Assembly: GCA_034696485.1 (NCBI GenBank)
Contig: JAQIWT010000467.1
Location: 1 to 19,706 of the forward strand
DNA: 19,706 nt
Source of the DNA: Isohypsibius dastychi
Lineage: Eukaryota > Tardigrada > Eutardigrada > Parachela > Isohypsibiidae
Direction: 5' to 3'
Shown: positions 1 to 7,437 of the stretch, piece by piece
Position numbering within the stretch: the first letter of the stretch is position 1
Layout of the letters: the number at the start of each line of letters is the position of its first letter
The notes under the pieces: model-generated
Told to the model about the DNA's origin: nothing
Seen by the model: the letters and a program-made list of their open reading frames with translations, nothing else
Database searches by the model: none
Program-made: the position numbers and the translations under genes

Positions 1-37
1 AGTCCCCCGTCACTTCATATATTTTGGGGTTTTTTAG

Positions 38-1400
38 TTGCCTCGCAGCAAGTGCTCAAAGCTTGCCCGTTGGGATTAGTTATTGAGAATGGAATTTGTG
101 GTGGACCAGCTATTTGGAAACAAGAATCAGCATCTGTGACCTCAAATACTGTCGCTTCGAAATGTCCAACCGGGTTTGAATTTACAAAGAACGCTTGTCT
201 CGGGGTGTTCCCTTGGAAGGAAACCAATATCTCCACTGTTGAGGCTGTGTGTGCATCTCATTCTGGATCCCGACCGGCTTCAATTCTGAACATCCATGAG
301 GATGCTGCTATCAGCGCTAATTTCTTCAGAAAACGCAACTACAAAGAAGGAGCACCAACGTAAGTTGAGTTACAGTACAATCGTCGCAAGTTCCATTCAT
401 AATCAATAATGCATTGATACTGTACATAAATTTTGATTATCAGAGTTGATATTCACTGGTTTTTGGATATGGGGTTGGTATTGGGTGCTTAGATTGACGA
501 GAATTTTGGAGGTCGAGTTACGAGTTAACCTCGCTTGGCACAGCATCACTGAACAATCAGTCCGTACTTGACTTACAAGTTGAATCTATTGTAGGGATTA
601 CGTCCAGTATGCACGACTTGGCGGGACTGTCGTAGAAAAAAAAGAATTTTCAGATACCGTTATAACTTGGGCCGACACATGTCACGCTACCTTCAACGAA
701 TTTTCATCGTTTCTCGGCAATAAGCGGGGATGTTTGGTGACTGGGTTACCGCCAGGGTACTGGCAAGCTCAGCTGTGCGAAACCCGGGACAACTACGCAG
801 CTTGTGAAATCAGATTCGGTAAGTTTGTTAACACCCATAAAACTGCCAGTTTCGGACGGTCCAATGCAACAGGTGACTGCTTGAAATCAGCACAACAAGA
901 CTCGCCCGGTTGCCCTCCCGGCTTTCATCACGAGTGTGGTGGCGATCTCTGCTACCGTGAATTTTTCGCTAACGTCGGACTGCATGGCGAAAACTGGCAT
1001 GCGGCAGTGGAAACAAAGTGGGCATCCGCTGGCGAAACATGTAACGATTTCAATGGCACCTTGGTGACTATCCGCTCAGCTGATGATCAAGAATGCGTGC
1101 AACGATTGCTGCAGAGGGCGCAGGGTGATGTCTGGCTGGGACTGGCTAAGAATGGAACATCGTGGAAGTGGTCGAATTCCGCCGAAGTCGACGAGCCCAT
1201 TAGTTTCAATTGGGCCGAAGGTAGTACTATTCCCGGGTGAGGGATGACCGCATGCGTTGACTTCGTTTTTTTAATAAATAGGTGAACCGAAAGAAGAGAG
1301 CCGAGATCCCTTGTGTGCCACGATCGATAGGTCTGGACGATGGAAAACACGTTCATGCAGTTATCATGAGGAATTCCTGTGTCAAGCAAAAAGGATCTAG
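38..1400 (+). CDS. Secreted protein with two C-type lectin-like domains (5' partial)
   Basis: Four exons are read as 38-359, 595-818, 873-1220 and 1282-1400, all with GT..AG borders and phase-1 or phase-2 joins that keep one frame of 336 codons to TAG at 1398-1400. The first exon follows a ttttttag acceptor and starts in what looks like the end of a signal peptide (..ASQQ). The true start and signal exon lie left of the window. CTLD 1 (exons 1-2) runs from CPTGFEF to LCETRDNYAACEI. CTLD 2 (exons 3-4) runs from CPPGFHHECGGDLCY through W(H)AAVE, GDVWLGL, FNWAEGEP and LCATI to FLCQ, which is the canonical CTLD cysteine and WIGL-like framework. The sugar/calcium motifs are not classical: EPK stands where EPN is usual and WKT where WND is usual, so Ca-dependent mannose or galactose binding is doubtful. 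Secretion is inferred. Paralogous CTLD sequence lies at 2838-3937 and 4770-5075. Confidence 0.85.
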
Positions 1401-1489
1401 ATGTTTGTTTATTGTTCTGTGGCCAAATCAATATGATGCCCTAAAAATCAGGTTGTTTGGCGTAGTGAATGGGTATGACTCGTGCTCAG

Positions 1490-1650
1490 AAACAACAACT
1501 GTACGATCACCAGCAATGGCTCAACTACTCCAACCATGATGCTATGTTGTCCACGGTTTGTGAATCGTCCCAAAAACCAAAGTCAGTGCGAAAGTTTATG
1601 TCGTACTTTGTCGTCCATCATATAACCCATAGAAAAAAGAAAGTTGATGA
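1490..1650 (+). pseudogene. Decayed relative of the cysteine-rich peptide exon at 5604-5774
   Basis: After a ctcag acceptor at 1489 the DNA aligns with the second exon of the cysteine-rich peptide gene (5604-5774). About 74 bases, from aactactcc (about 1521) and aactgctgc (about 5643), line up without a gap, and the alignment continues through a shared tcgtccatcata block. Translated, both contain KPKSVR or EPKSVR followed by VVHH(I/T)xxRKK. The cysteines that define the intact peptide are replaced here (Cys-Cys to Tyr-Ser, next Cys to Ala, RRC to RKF). No signal-peptide exon was found upstream and the frame runs on to 1774 without a stop near the expected place. A relic is the simplest reading; a neofunctionalised exon is possible. 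Confidence 0.6.
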
Positions 1651-1918
1651 TCAAATGTTTGGCCCGCACCAGTTTTCCACATGTCAGAAACAACGTGTGC
1701 CGTTGTATAATTATAGATGTGGCAGTCTGCCTCACACGGGTCATGTTCATTCCATTCGTGAATTACCACTATAGCCAATTTTTCCCTGTGAATCTCCACG
1801 CCATCCTGTTTCACCCAAAACGTGCTGATTTGAGTGCTTCAGTCAACCTAAGCTTATTGCCTTAACAGTAATGTGCCGATGTTGTCGCAGCTGTTAGTAG
1901 TCTGTTAGTGCATTAATC

Positions 1919-2260
1919 ATGGCCGAGATAGTTGCTGTGGTCCTGGCTGGAGTCAGTGCTATAATGGGTACTGAGATGGATGCCCTGGGAGATGCTGAGG
2001 TAGAAACTACGGTGAATTCTGAGCGAGTGCCAAGTTACCAACCTTGGATGAGGTCGTGGGTGCCATCAGTGCTGCGATGGGTGCTGCACTGGCGGCTAAA
2101 GCCAGTGCTGAGAGCCAGCACTAAGGTCGATGCTGCAGTTGGTGCTGAATTTGGTGCGGGCGCTGAGGTCCATGTTGAGGTAGATTCCAAGGTGATCACT
2201 TTGGTGAGTGCTGGCGTACTATGCTGAGGTGCTGATGTCGGTGAAAAATTGGGCCTCTTG
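1919..2260 (+). pseudogene. Degenerate Ala/Val/Glu/Gly-rich low-complexity coding sequence
   Basis: An ATG in good context (1919) opens a frame rich in Ala, Val, Gly and Glu (VLAGVSAIMGTEMDALGDAE). From about 2030 the same compositional pattern continues in another frame (LDEVVGAISAAMGAALAAKA) and from about 2125 it returns to the first (VDAAVGAEFGAGAEV). At DNA level the stretch is built from imperfect copies of a gtgctgaggt/gatgctg unit. Two frame changes in one repetitive pattern suggest a broken low-complexity repeat gene; a short intron hiding one frame change cannot be excluded. No family is recognised. Confidence 0.35.
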
Positions 2261-2261
2261 A

Positions 2262-2837
2262 CAAACGACATGTCCTTGTGTTGCTATGTGTAAGGTTCCA
2301 GCTCCAAACGGAGGTTAACTTCTTTTCAATCGGAAACAAACGAAACGAACCCAAATGACCGGGCTCATTGTTCGAGATACAGTATCTTTTCAAAAAAGGA
2401 TTTCGTTGCATTAATCGATGCTGCAGTCACGCGAGGCCTAAAAACAAATTGACGACCAGCCACCGTAGGTGTCAGATAACAACTCGCCACCAACAAGAGT
2501 CAACAGTAGCACTTAATGTCAGAAAAATCATTTTCTTCTGTGACATTTTGTTGTAAAAAAAAACATTGGCTGTATGAATGAAAAGACCGATCAGTCGGAT
2601 TCTGTGCCTTATTTCAGATTAGTTTCTTGGCCCGTAATCTTGCGGTATCTTACCTTGTGAAGAAAAGGTGACAAAATCCGAACACCATGTTAATCGTGAA
2701 AAGAATCGGATATCTCAGTTGAGCGAACTTCTGGACTTCAGATCTTAGCTTAGTGATCGACCGAACTGATTAGGAGCTTGTCGACTTACAAAAAGTTGTG
2801 AGGAGTTATCCGGGCGAACGAGAATCGGTATTTCACA
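2262..2837. other. Intergenic, no gene recognised
   Basis: Only short open frames without family signatures are present on either strand. The last part is presumably the promoter and 5' UTR of the CTLD gene starting at 2838. No clear TATA element or poly(A) signal was assigned. Confidence 0.4.
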
Positions 2838-3414
2838 ATGTACATTTTTACGTTCCTTTTTTGTTGTGCTTTGCACCTCGTTGCCAGCGCAAACCATTCT
2901 GAAGGTTTGTTATTCAATTATTTCAGAGCAGGTGTTGCATTGTCATAAAACACTGCTTTTTTTAGCTTTTTGTGGCAGAACGAATGGAACGATACCCGAA
3001 AACGCTCTGGAAAGATGGTTTTCCGACAACGAAACCAACGACTGTCTTGTCTTTACAAAAGACTTCAGATACACGATCAATGGTACATATGGATATTACT
3101 GCCCCGAAGGATTTCGTTTGGCCTTGGTCAGACCGGATAATAGCGAACGCATAAAATCCATTCTCAACGAGCTGTATCCAAACGAAGATGTACGATTTCA
3201 AACCGGCCTGAAAATCAACCTTGACGATCTTCTCGCATGGGACTCCGGAGATCCTACTCAGGAACATCTGTATGTAATGCGTACACTCATGAGCAGCAAA
3301 ACTGGGGTGGTCTATTTGGAGAATCTCCAAAGAACCGATGAACTCGCAAGTATTTGTGAGAGAAACAAACCAGTTCCCGTGGACAACGACACTTTGACCA
3401 AATCGAAATGTTGA
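2838..3414 (+). CDS. Secreted one-domain C-type lectin-like protein
   Basis: Exon 1 (2838-2904) encodes a clear signal peptide, MYIFTFLFCCALHLVASA. A 61-nt GT..AG intron (2905-2965) follows, then exon 2 (2966-3414) ending in TGA, for 171 aa in total. The mature part starts FCGRTNGTIPENA and has a divergent CTLD layout: CLVFTKDF, CPEGFRLALVRPDNSERI (the beta1/helix region), GLKINLDDLLAWDSG, then GVVYLENL and ICERN near the end. It matches the first domain of the gene at 38-1400 in position and in its LC/ICE ending. The frame stops just where the paralog would continue into a second CTLD, whose broken remains lie directly downstream (3415-3937). Either this gene became one-domain through a frameshift near 3400, or the whole locus is decaying. 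Confidence 0.7.
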
Positions 3415-3937
3415 TGCCCGCTTGATTGTAAAGAAATGCTTTGAATACGGTGAGATGGTCGTGGTCTGGAAGAGTATCGGTCAGATGTTGTCACGAATCA
3501 ACCAATATATAACGAACTTGATGATATCTCTTCTCAGGTGCATACTGCTACAGTACTGGTTCTCTCCTCACTTCGACCGCAGAGCCTGGAAAGATGCCAA
3601 CGCCGCTTGTAAGAGCCGCTGACGACCAAGAATGTGTGCTGCGATTGCTCCAACGCGCACAGGGTGACGTTTGGCTTGGAATGAGGAAGAGTGGAAATGG
3701 TGGAAATGGTGGGGTGACATGGACGTCGAAGAAGTCGTCTACTTCAACTGGACCGACGGTGAATCTAACTAGGTTGGTTGGTCTGACCACAGTGACTTAT
3801 ACCATTAGCTTTGTACAGGTGAACTGAGGGAAGACTGGAAATATCCACCATGTGCTACGATTAACAATTCTGGACAATGGACAACCCAATCCTGTCTCTC
3901 TAAGAAGGAATACATCTGTCAGACTAGGAAAATTTAG
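3415..3937 (+). pseudogene. Frameshifted second CTLD, paralog of exons 3-4 at 873-1400
   Basis: Past the stop at 3414 a shifted frame reads DARLIVKKCFEYG, then a GT..AG intron (3452-3537) joins in phase 1 to AYCY, as in the paralog. CTLD signatures then appear in successive frames: YWFSPHFDRRAWKDANAACKS, ADDQECVLRLLQRAQGDVWLG, and WWGDMDVEEVVYFNWTDGE. A last exon from 3821 is joined in phase 1 (GELREDWKYPPCATI..., ending YICQTRKI and TAG at 3935-3937). Compared with 1040-1085, about 29 nt are missing between the helix cysteine and ADDQE. At least three frame changes are needed to read through, so a functional domain is unlikely. Confidence 0.75.
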
Positions 3938-4317
3938 AACTTCAGATTTAGATTACTTAGCCTATGGTCGGTTTATGATTGCAAATCTATTCCTAGATTC
4001 ATTTCGTAAAAAAATTATTTTGAGTCGTGCTGTTACAATTGACAACCTGATAATCTCATGGATTCCTGGTTTTCTGAATATTCTGCTTGGGAAATAAGCA
4101 TGGAACTTCAAGTCAACAATTGCCCACCTGAGCAAAAACCCGTACGCATTAAAAACCAGATTTTTTTCTGCGATCACAATTGTCGTACTAAAACCAATGT
4201 TCAAATCATTCAAAATTGAACTTACGGCACTTGGCCTAACCAGGAGCTTAAAGGCAACTCAATTTTTGCTACAAACGCAGGTGGACTTGGAAGTACTCTG
4301 GAAACATCACCACAACA
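3938..4317. other. Intergenic between CTLD relic and SUEL lectin
   Basis: AT-rich sequence without a supported exon. It should contain the 3' end of the upstream locus and the promoter/5' UTR of the lectin at 4318. No convincing poly(A) signal or TATA box was assigned. Confidence 0.35.
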
Positions 4318-4719
4318 ATGAAAATCATGAGCTTCATTCTTGCAACATATTTCGTAAGTTCCAACTGAAGCATTTTCGCAGTTGCTGTATGATGTTCTTA
4401 AAAGGTCACCGTTTATTTGATATCTCACGGATCGTGCCAGAACGGCAAAATCAAAACTGTCATCCGACTCGACAAAACAAAGATGATCTTCTGTCCAGAA
4501 GGCAGCTGGATCAAGATTTTGTCCGCTTTCTATCGATCAGAACTACAGGAACCAGGATGTCAGCCAGTTGAAGATACGGTGTCATTCGGCTCACGATTCT
4601 GCGAGGGACGAAGAGAGTGCCTCATCACTGCTAGAGATCAGTCCAGTGTGTCCAGTTGCCGAAAGCTGAGCTTGGAGGTTGTGCATAGATGTGAGCCAAA
4701 GAGATTGATCGTGAAGTAG
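4318..4719 (+). CDS. Secreted single-domain SUEL-type (rhamnose/galactose-binding) lectin
   Basis: Exon 1 (4318-4353) and exon 2 (4405-4719) are joined across a 51-nt GT..AG intron (gtaagt...aaaag), giving 116 aa. The N-terminus MKIMSFILATYF + VTVYLISHGSC is a signal peptide split by the intron. The mature protein is essentially one SUEL/Gal_Lectin domain: an N-terminal Cys in GSCQNGK, then CPEGSWIKILSAFYR (the family has C-P-x-G-x-x-I-x-I), GCQPVEDTV, FCEGRRECLITARD and SCRKLSLEVVHRCEP, with paired cysteines in the expected places. The usual YGR sugar-contact motif reads YRS, so the sugar specificity may differ. Family members bind L-rhamnose or D-galactose on microbial or egg surfaces. The gene stands between CTLD copies, which suggests a lectin cluster. 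Confidence 0.85.
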
Positions 4720-4769
4720 AGCCACTCGCTGTTTATGAAACCAAGCTCTGCAAATGCGAACTGTTGTTT

Positions 4770-5075
4770 TGCGCATGCATGCGTTTCACTGAATCCGGTT
4801 TTGTGTTTTCGTCCACCTTACCTCTTACCGATGCAAGTAACTGGGACAAAGCCCTCTGGTTTCTTTTTTGGGTCACAGGTTATTGGAGAGAGGCAGAACA
4901 ACAATGTATCTGATGTGTGAATAACAATGTATGTAATGTGAATGTGAATAATGTGAATAACAATGTGAATAACGATGTATCTTGAAAGGCCGAATACACA
5001 CGGACAACTGGAGTTCGAGTGCTATTTCAACGGAACACGATAACTGGATATGCGAATTTCGTGAATTACTTGGTA
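4770..5075 (+). pseudogene. Third CTLD remnant, split by a microsatellite
   Basis: The frame ending near 4910 reads ALWFLFWVTGYWREAEQQC, matching the CTLD helix-1 region (aromatic strand, W-x-E-A-E-x-x-C). A stop follows immediately and a GTGAATAA-type repeat takes over (4899-4980). After it, another frame reads TDNWSSSAISTEHDNWICEF, matching the domain end (W....C.....WICE), with Ile where the penultimate Cys should be. The middle of the domain is missing. The order fits a decayed paralog of the neighbouring CTLDs, but both pieces are short. Confidence 0.45.
4899..4980. repeat. Microsatellite-like tandem repeat, unit approx. aatgtgaataac
   Basis: Imperfect copies of aatgtgaata(ac) and aatgtat follow one another for about 80 bases (acaatgtat, aatgtgaatgtgaataatgtgaataacaatgtgaataac). 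The repeat lies exactly between the two CTLD fragments. Confidence 0.8.
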
Positions 5076-5484
5076 AACCGTCAAATAGACATATCGACCA
5101 ATGGAGCGTTTTGGTCTTGATGGGCAAAGGCCAAGCTGTCAAACGCTTCTTCGTCTTTTCCAAAACTGATGACTTTTTTCTATCTCTGCTTCTTAAAGGC
5201 GCAGAAATGCAAAAAGAAGAAATTAATGGTTGAGGTGTCTGCTCGATTGTCGCACATAACCAACTACGTAAGACTCAACAAGTACGTATGTACAACCAGC
5301 TACAGCTTACATATAGTGCAATTCTTATAACGTTGTTTGATGGGATCGGCTGACACATGGCCTACTTTCGTTATCTTTGGTCCATCGGGTGTTTTGGCCA
5401 TTCTTGCACATGCTTTCATTTTCAAGGAATTTAAAACATTTTCCTTCAATCCTGTGCAGTGCATATAAGGTCAACGTTCTCGAA
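5076..5484. other. Intergenic upstream of the cysteine-rich peptide gene
   Basis: Short open frames only. The motif catataagg at about 5462-5470 is TATA-like but lies only about 20 bases before the ATG at 5485, so its role as a core promoter is doubtful. Confidence 0.3.
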
Positions 5485-5774
5485 ATGGCCGTCTCAAAGC
5501 ATTACATCGCTGTGCTCTTGGTTCTTACCAGCATTCGCATCTCACTTTCTACCGTAAGCTGTACTGTAATTAAAGTAACGAATCGATTTACGGTTTGTTT
5601 CAGAACTGCAAAGCCGATGGAGAGCATTGTTTCCACCACCTTAACTGCTGCAGCCATATTTGTATCTTGTCATGGGATGGTGTACCGTCAGAAGAGCCAA
5701 AATCCGTAAGAAGATGTTCGCCACACCATGTCGTCCATCATACAATTCGTAGGAAAAAGTTTGCCGAAGCTTAG
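5485..5774 (+). CDS. Small secreted cysteine-rich peptide, knottin-like pattern
   Basis: Exon 1 (5485-5553) encodes the 23-residue signal peptide MAVSKHYIAVLLVLTSIRIS.. and ends in phase 0. A 50-nt GT..AG intron (5554-5603) leads to exon 2 (5604-5774, TAG at 5772). The total is 79 aa. The mature part has the spacing C-x6-C-x5-CC-x3-C-x17-C followed by a His/Arg/Lys-rich tail. A C..C..CC..C..C order is typical of inhibitor-cystine-knot peptides, which serve as defence peptides, channel modulators, protease inhibitors or signalling ligands in different animals; the sequence does not tell which. A good donor sequence (gtaagaag, 5707) inside exon 2 could allow a different 3' end and would remove the sixth Cys. 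A cysteine-less relative lies at 1490-1650. Confidence 0.7.
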
Positions 5775-5895
5775 ATACTGGGATCAACTACCCAACCAAC
5801 AACCACTTCATCCCGTTTCAACAACAAAGTAACCTTTTTGCTCATCAATATACTTGCCGTTCGCCAATGTTGTTTATGGTTCAGTTTGTGAAACT

Positions 5896-5901
5896 AATAA
5901 A
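5896..5901 (+). terminator. Poly(A) signal AATAAA
   Basis: A canonical AATAAA lies about 120 bases after the stop codon of the cysteine-rich peptide gene, a sensible 3' UTR distance. Confidence 0.5.
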
Positions 5902-6291
5902 TTATTTACATCATGCTTTCCCATCCCCATCCCTAGTTGCCAAGACCATGTTCATCCTGTTTCGAGAGTAACGTGGTGAGAGAACTGGTATAAACCTAAC
6001 TGGACTTTCTGCTGTATGGAGAAGTATCTTTTTCGACAGCTGAATTTTTAGAGACCACGATGTCCATTACGAGGCAAGGCGAGTTGAAAACCAGGCATAG
6101 AAACAGAATAGTGAGGTAATGTAATCCTGTTTCTTACTCCCTTCCGTTGACACATAAGGGTCAAACACTCAAAAAAGCTCACGAACCAAGACAAAGCCGC
6201 TCGCGCGACACATACCAAAACAGTCAAACAGTTTTTAAGCACCCAAAACAATCGTTTCCCTGTTGCTCAGGAAACCTCATGGCTCATTCCT
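5902..6291. other. Intergenic
   Basis: No supported exon. A 67-codon minus-strand frame (6048-6251) has a hydrophobic start but no splice context, family signature or neighbour to support it. Confidence 0.35.
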
Positions 6292-7028
6292 CTAATATTC
6301 TGCGGTGGTCGCAACGGTAGTTGTATAACGCGGTGAAGTCTTGGTAGTATATCCGCGGGTAGTGCGGGTGACAGTGGGATATCTTCGCGGGGGGTCTGGT
6401 AATGCACAGGAGGTTTGGGCTAGTACAGGTAGTCATTGGGTTTGTTTCCCGATGGATACGAGCTAGTCATCCAGATGAACAGTATCAGCTGAAATGAAGA
6501 GTCGGCTGTTGGAGTAGTCAACGAATCTGGTCGACTGGCTGCAGTCAATATTCACAGACCAGGGTGATTTGATAGAAGAGCTGAAGAACCAAACTTTTGG
6601 GGCTGGTAAACATCAGAGTTTAAATGTAAAATTACGGTTTTGTTGGGGCACAAAAAGCCAAAATCTTCTGAGACCACAGTAATGGAAAGCTTGGCACTTG
6701 CTAGGATCGTTGACGTCAACATACAGTGGAGCAGCTTGTGGTCCACAGTTTACTCGGGATGATGGGACATTGGCGTTGAGAGGATAATCCTGGCCGGGAA
6801 CAGCGCTGTTCAAAAGTTCTTGTTGTTCCTCGGTAGTTAGATCTTTATCTCCTCGGAGAATGTAGAACGCATCCAGCCATTTCGGGCCTTAGTTACCAAT
6901 GCCTCTCGCCACTCTCTGCAGAAAAGGTCACTTGATGACAAGTTTTACTAATTAAATAAACACAATCGCACTCACCGTGGCCGGATTGCCAGCTGGTTGG
7001 CTGATTGCTGGGAGTTACTTTGGATCTT
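6292..7028 (-). pseudogene. Chitin-binding (CBM14/peritrophin-A) cuticle-type protein, decayed
   Basis: Read on the minus strand, an exon 7028-6976 (good acceptor tttgcag and donor gtgagt) joins in phase 0 to 6915-6292. The single frame reads GPKWLDAFYILRGDKDL, EEQQELLNSAVPGQDYPLNA, VNCGPQAAPLYVD, then CQAFHYCG, PWSVNIDCSQSTRFVDYSNS and a Thr/Tyr/Arg/Pro tail. This is the layout of arthropod-type single-CBM14 proteins: linker, DYP motif, C..(Y)..C..F..C, then the VDC end. The stretch expected to carry F-x-C-P-N appears in the -1 frame (DFGFLCPNKTV). The main frame has four stops: TAA 6891-6889, TGA 6615-6613, TAG 6465-6463 and TGA 6435-6433. A live gene would bind chitin in cuticle or peritrophic matrix; this copy is dead. 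The first exon is not identified. Confidence 0.75.
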
Positions 7029-7437
7029 CTGCAAAGCGTAAAAAGAAGGATTTATGCTCCAAGAAGAATGCTTTTCCCAGTGATGGTGATCACCTACGTG
7101 GAGGCAGTTGTGCAACAGGCATATACTCAGGTAGCGTTTTTGGGTTCTGTTTGGAGTTTCAGCATTAAGCCCGGTGATGAATCATTATGGCTCGCAAAGT
7201 GAAGGGGAGTGGGTCGCTTGTGAATATTGAAGACAATTCAACATGACAGAGTCATGCACGTGTCCCAATGCTTATCGCACCAGCCTTTATCAATATTACG
7301 GAACATGCCGGCATGTTGGTCTTCAATGTACCGCTTATCTATTTCCGCTTTGGGTTTGTGATAGCTTCCGAAATTCGATCACGCTTTGCGATATTTCTGA
7401 AGCAGAAATTCGAAACTATTCTATTACTTGTGGAAAA
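7029..7437. other. Intergenic between divergent chitin-binding relic and carboxypeptidase
   Basis: No supported exon. It should hold the promoter and 5' UTR of the carboxypeptidase. It contains the perfect 16-base palindrome AACATGCC/GGCATGTT at 7302-7317. Confidence 0.4.
7302..7317. promoter_or_regulatory. 16-base perfect palindrome
   Basis: AACATGCCGGCATGTT is self-complementary and lies about 120 bases before the carboxypeptidase ATG. Such a dyad may bind a dimeric transcription factor; no factor is assigned. Confidence 0.3.

Noticed and set aside
1719-1865. Further exon after the decayed peptide copy
   Set aside because: Only weak matches with the 3' flank of the intact peptide gene (a shared catcctgttt word); not enough to call homology.
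2866-2965. Reading the one-domain CTLD gene as an unspliced frame from 2866
   Set aside because: The ATG at 2838 gives a proper signal peptide and a clean GT..AG intron (2905-2965) that joins in frame; the unspliced frame puts intron-like sequence in front of the domain.
6048-6251. Minus-strand 67-codon hydrophobic frame
   Set aside because: No splice context, family match, or continuation into the neighbouring chitin-binding relic.
6433-6615. Readthrough or selenocysteine decoding of the TGA codons in the chitin-binding relic
   Set aside because: TAA and TAG stops also interrupt the same frame and the FxCPN motif is out of frame, so decay is the simpler explanation.
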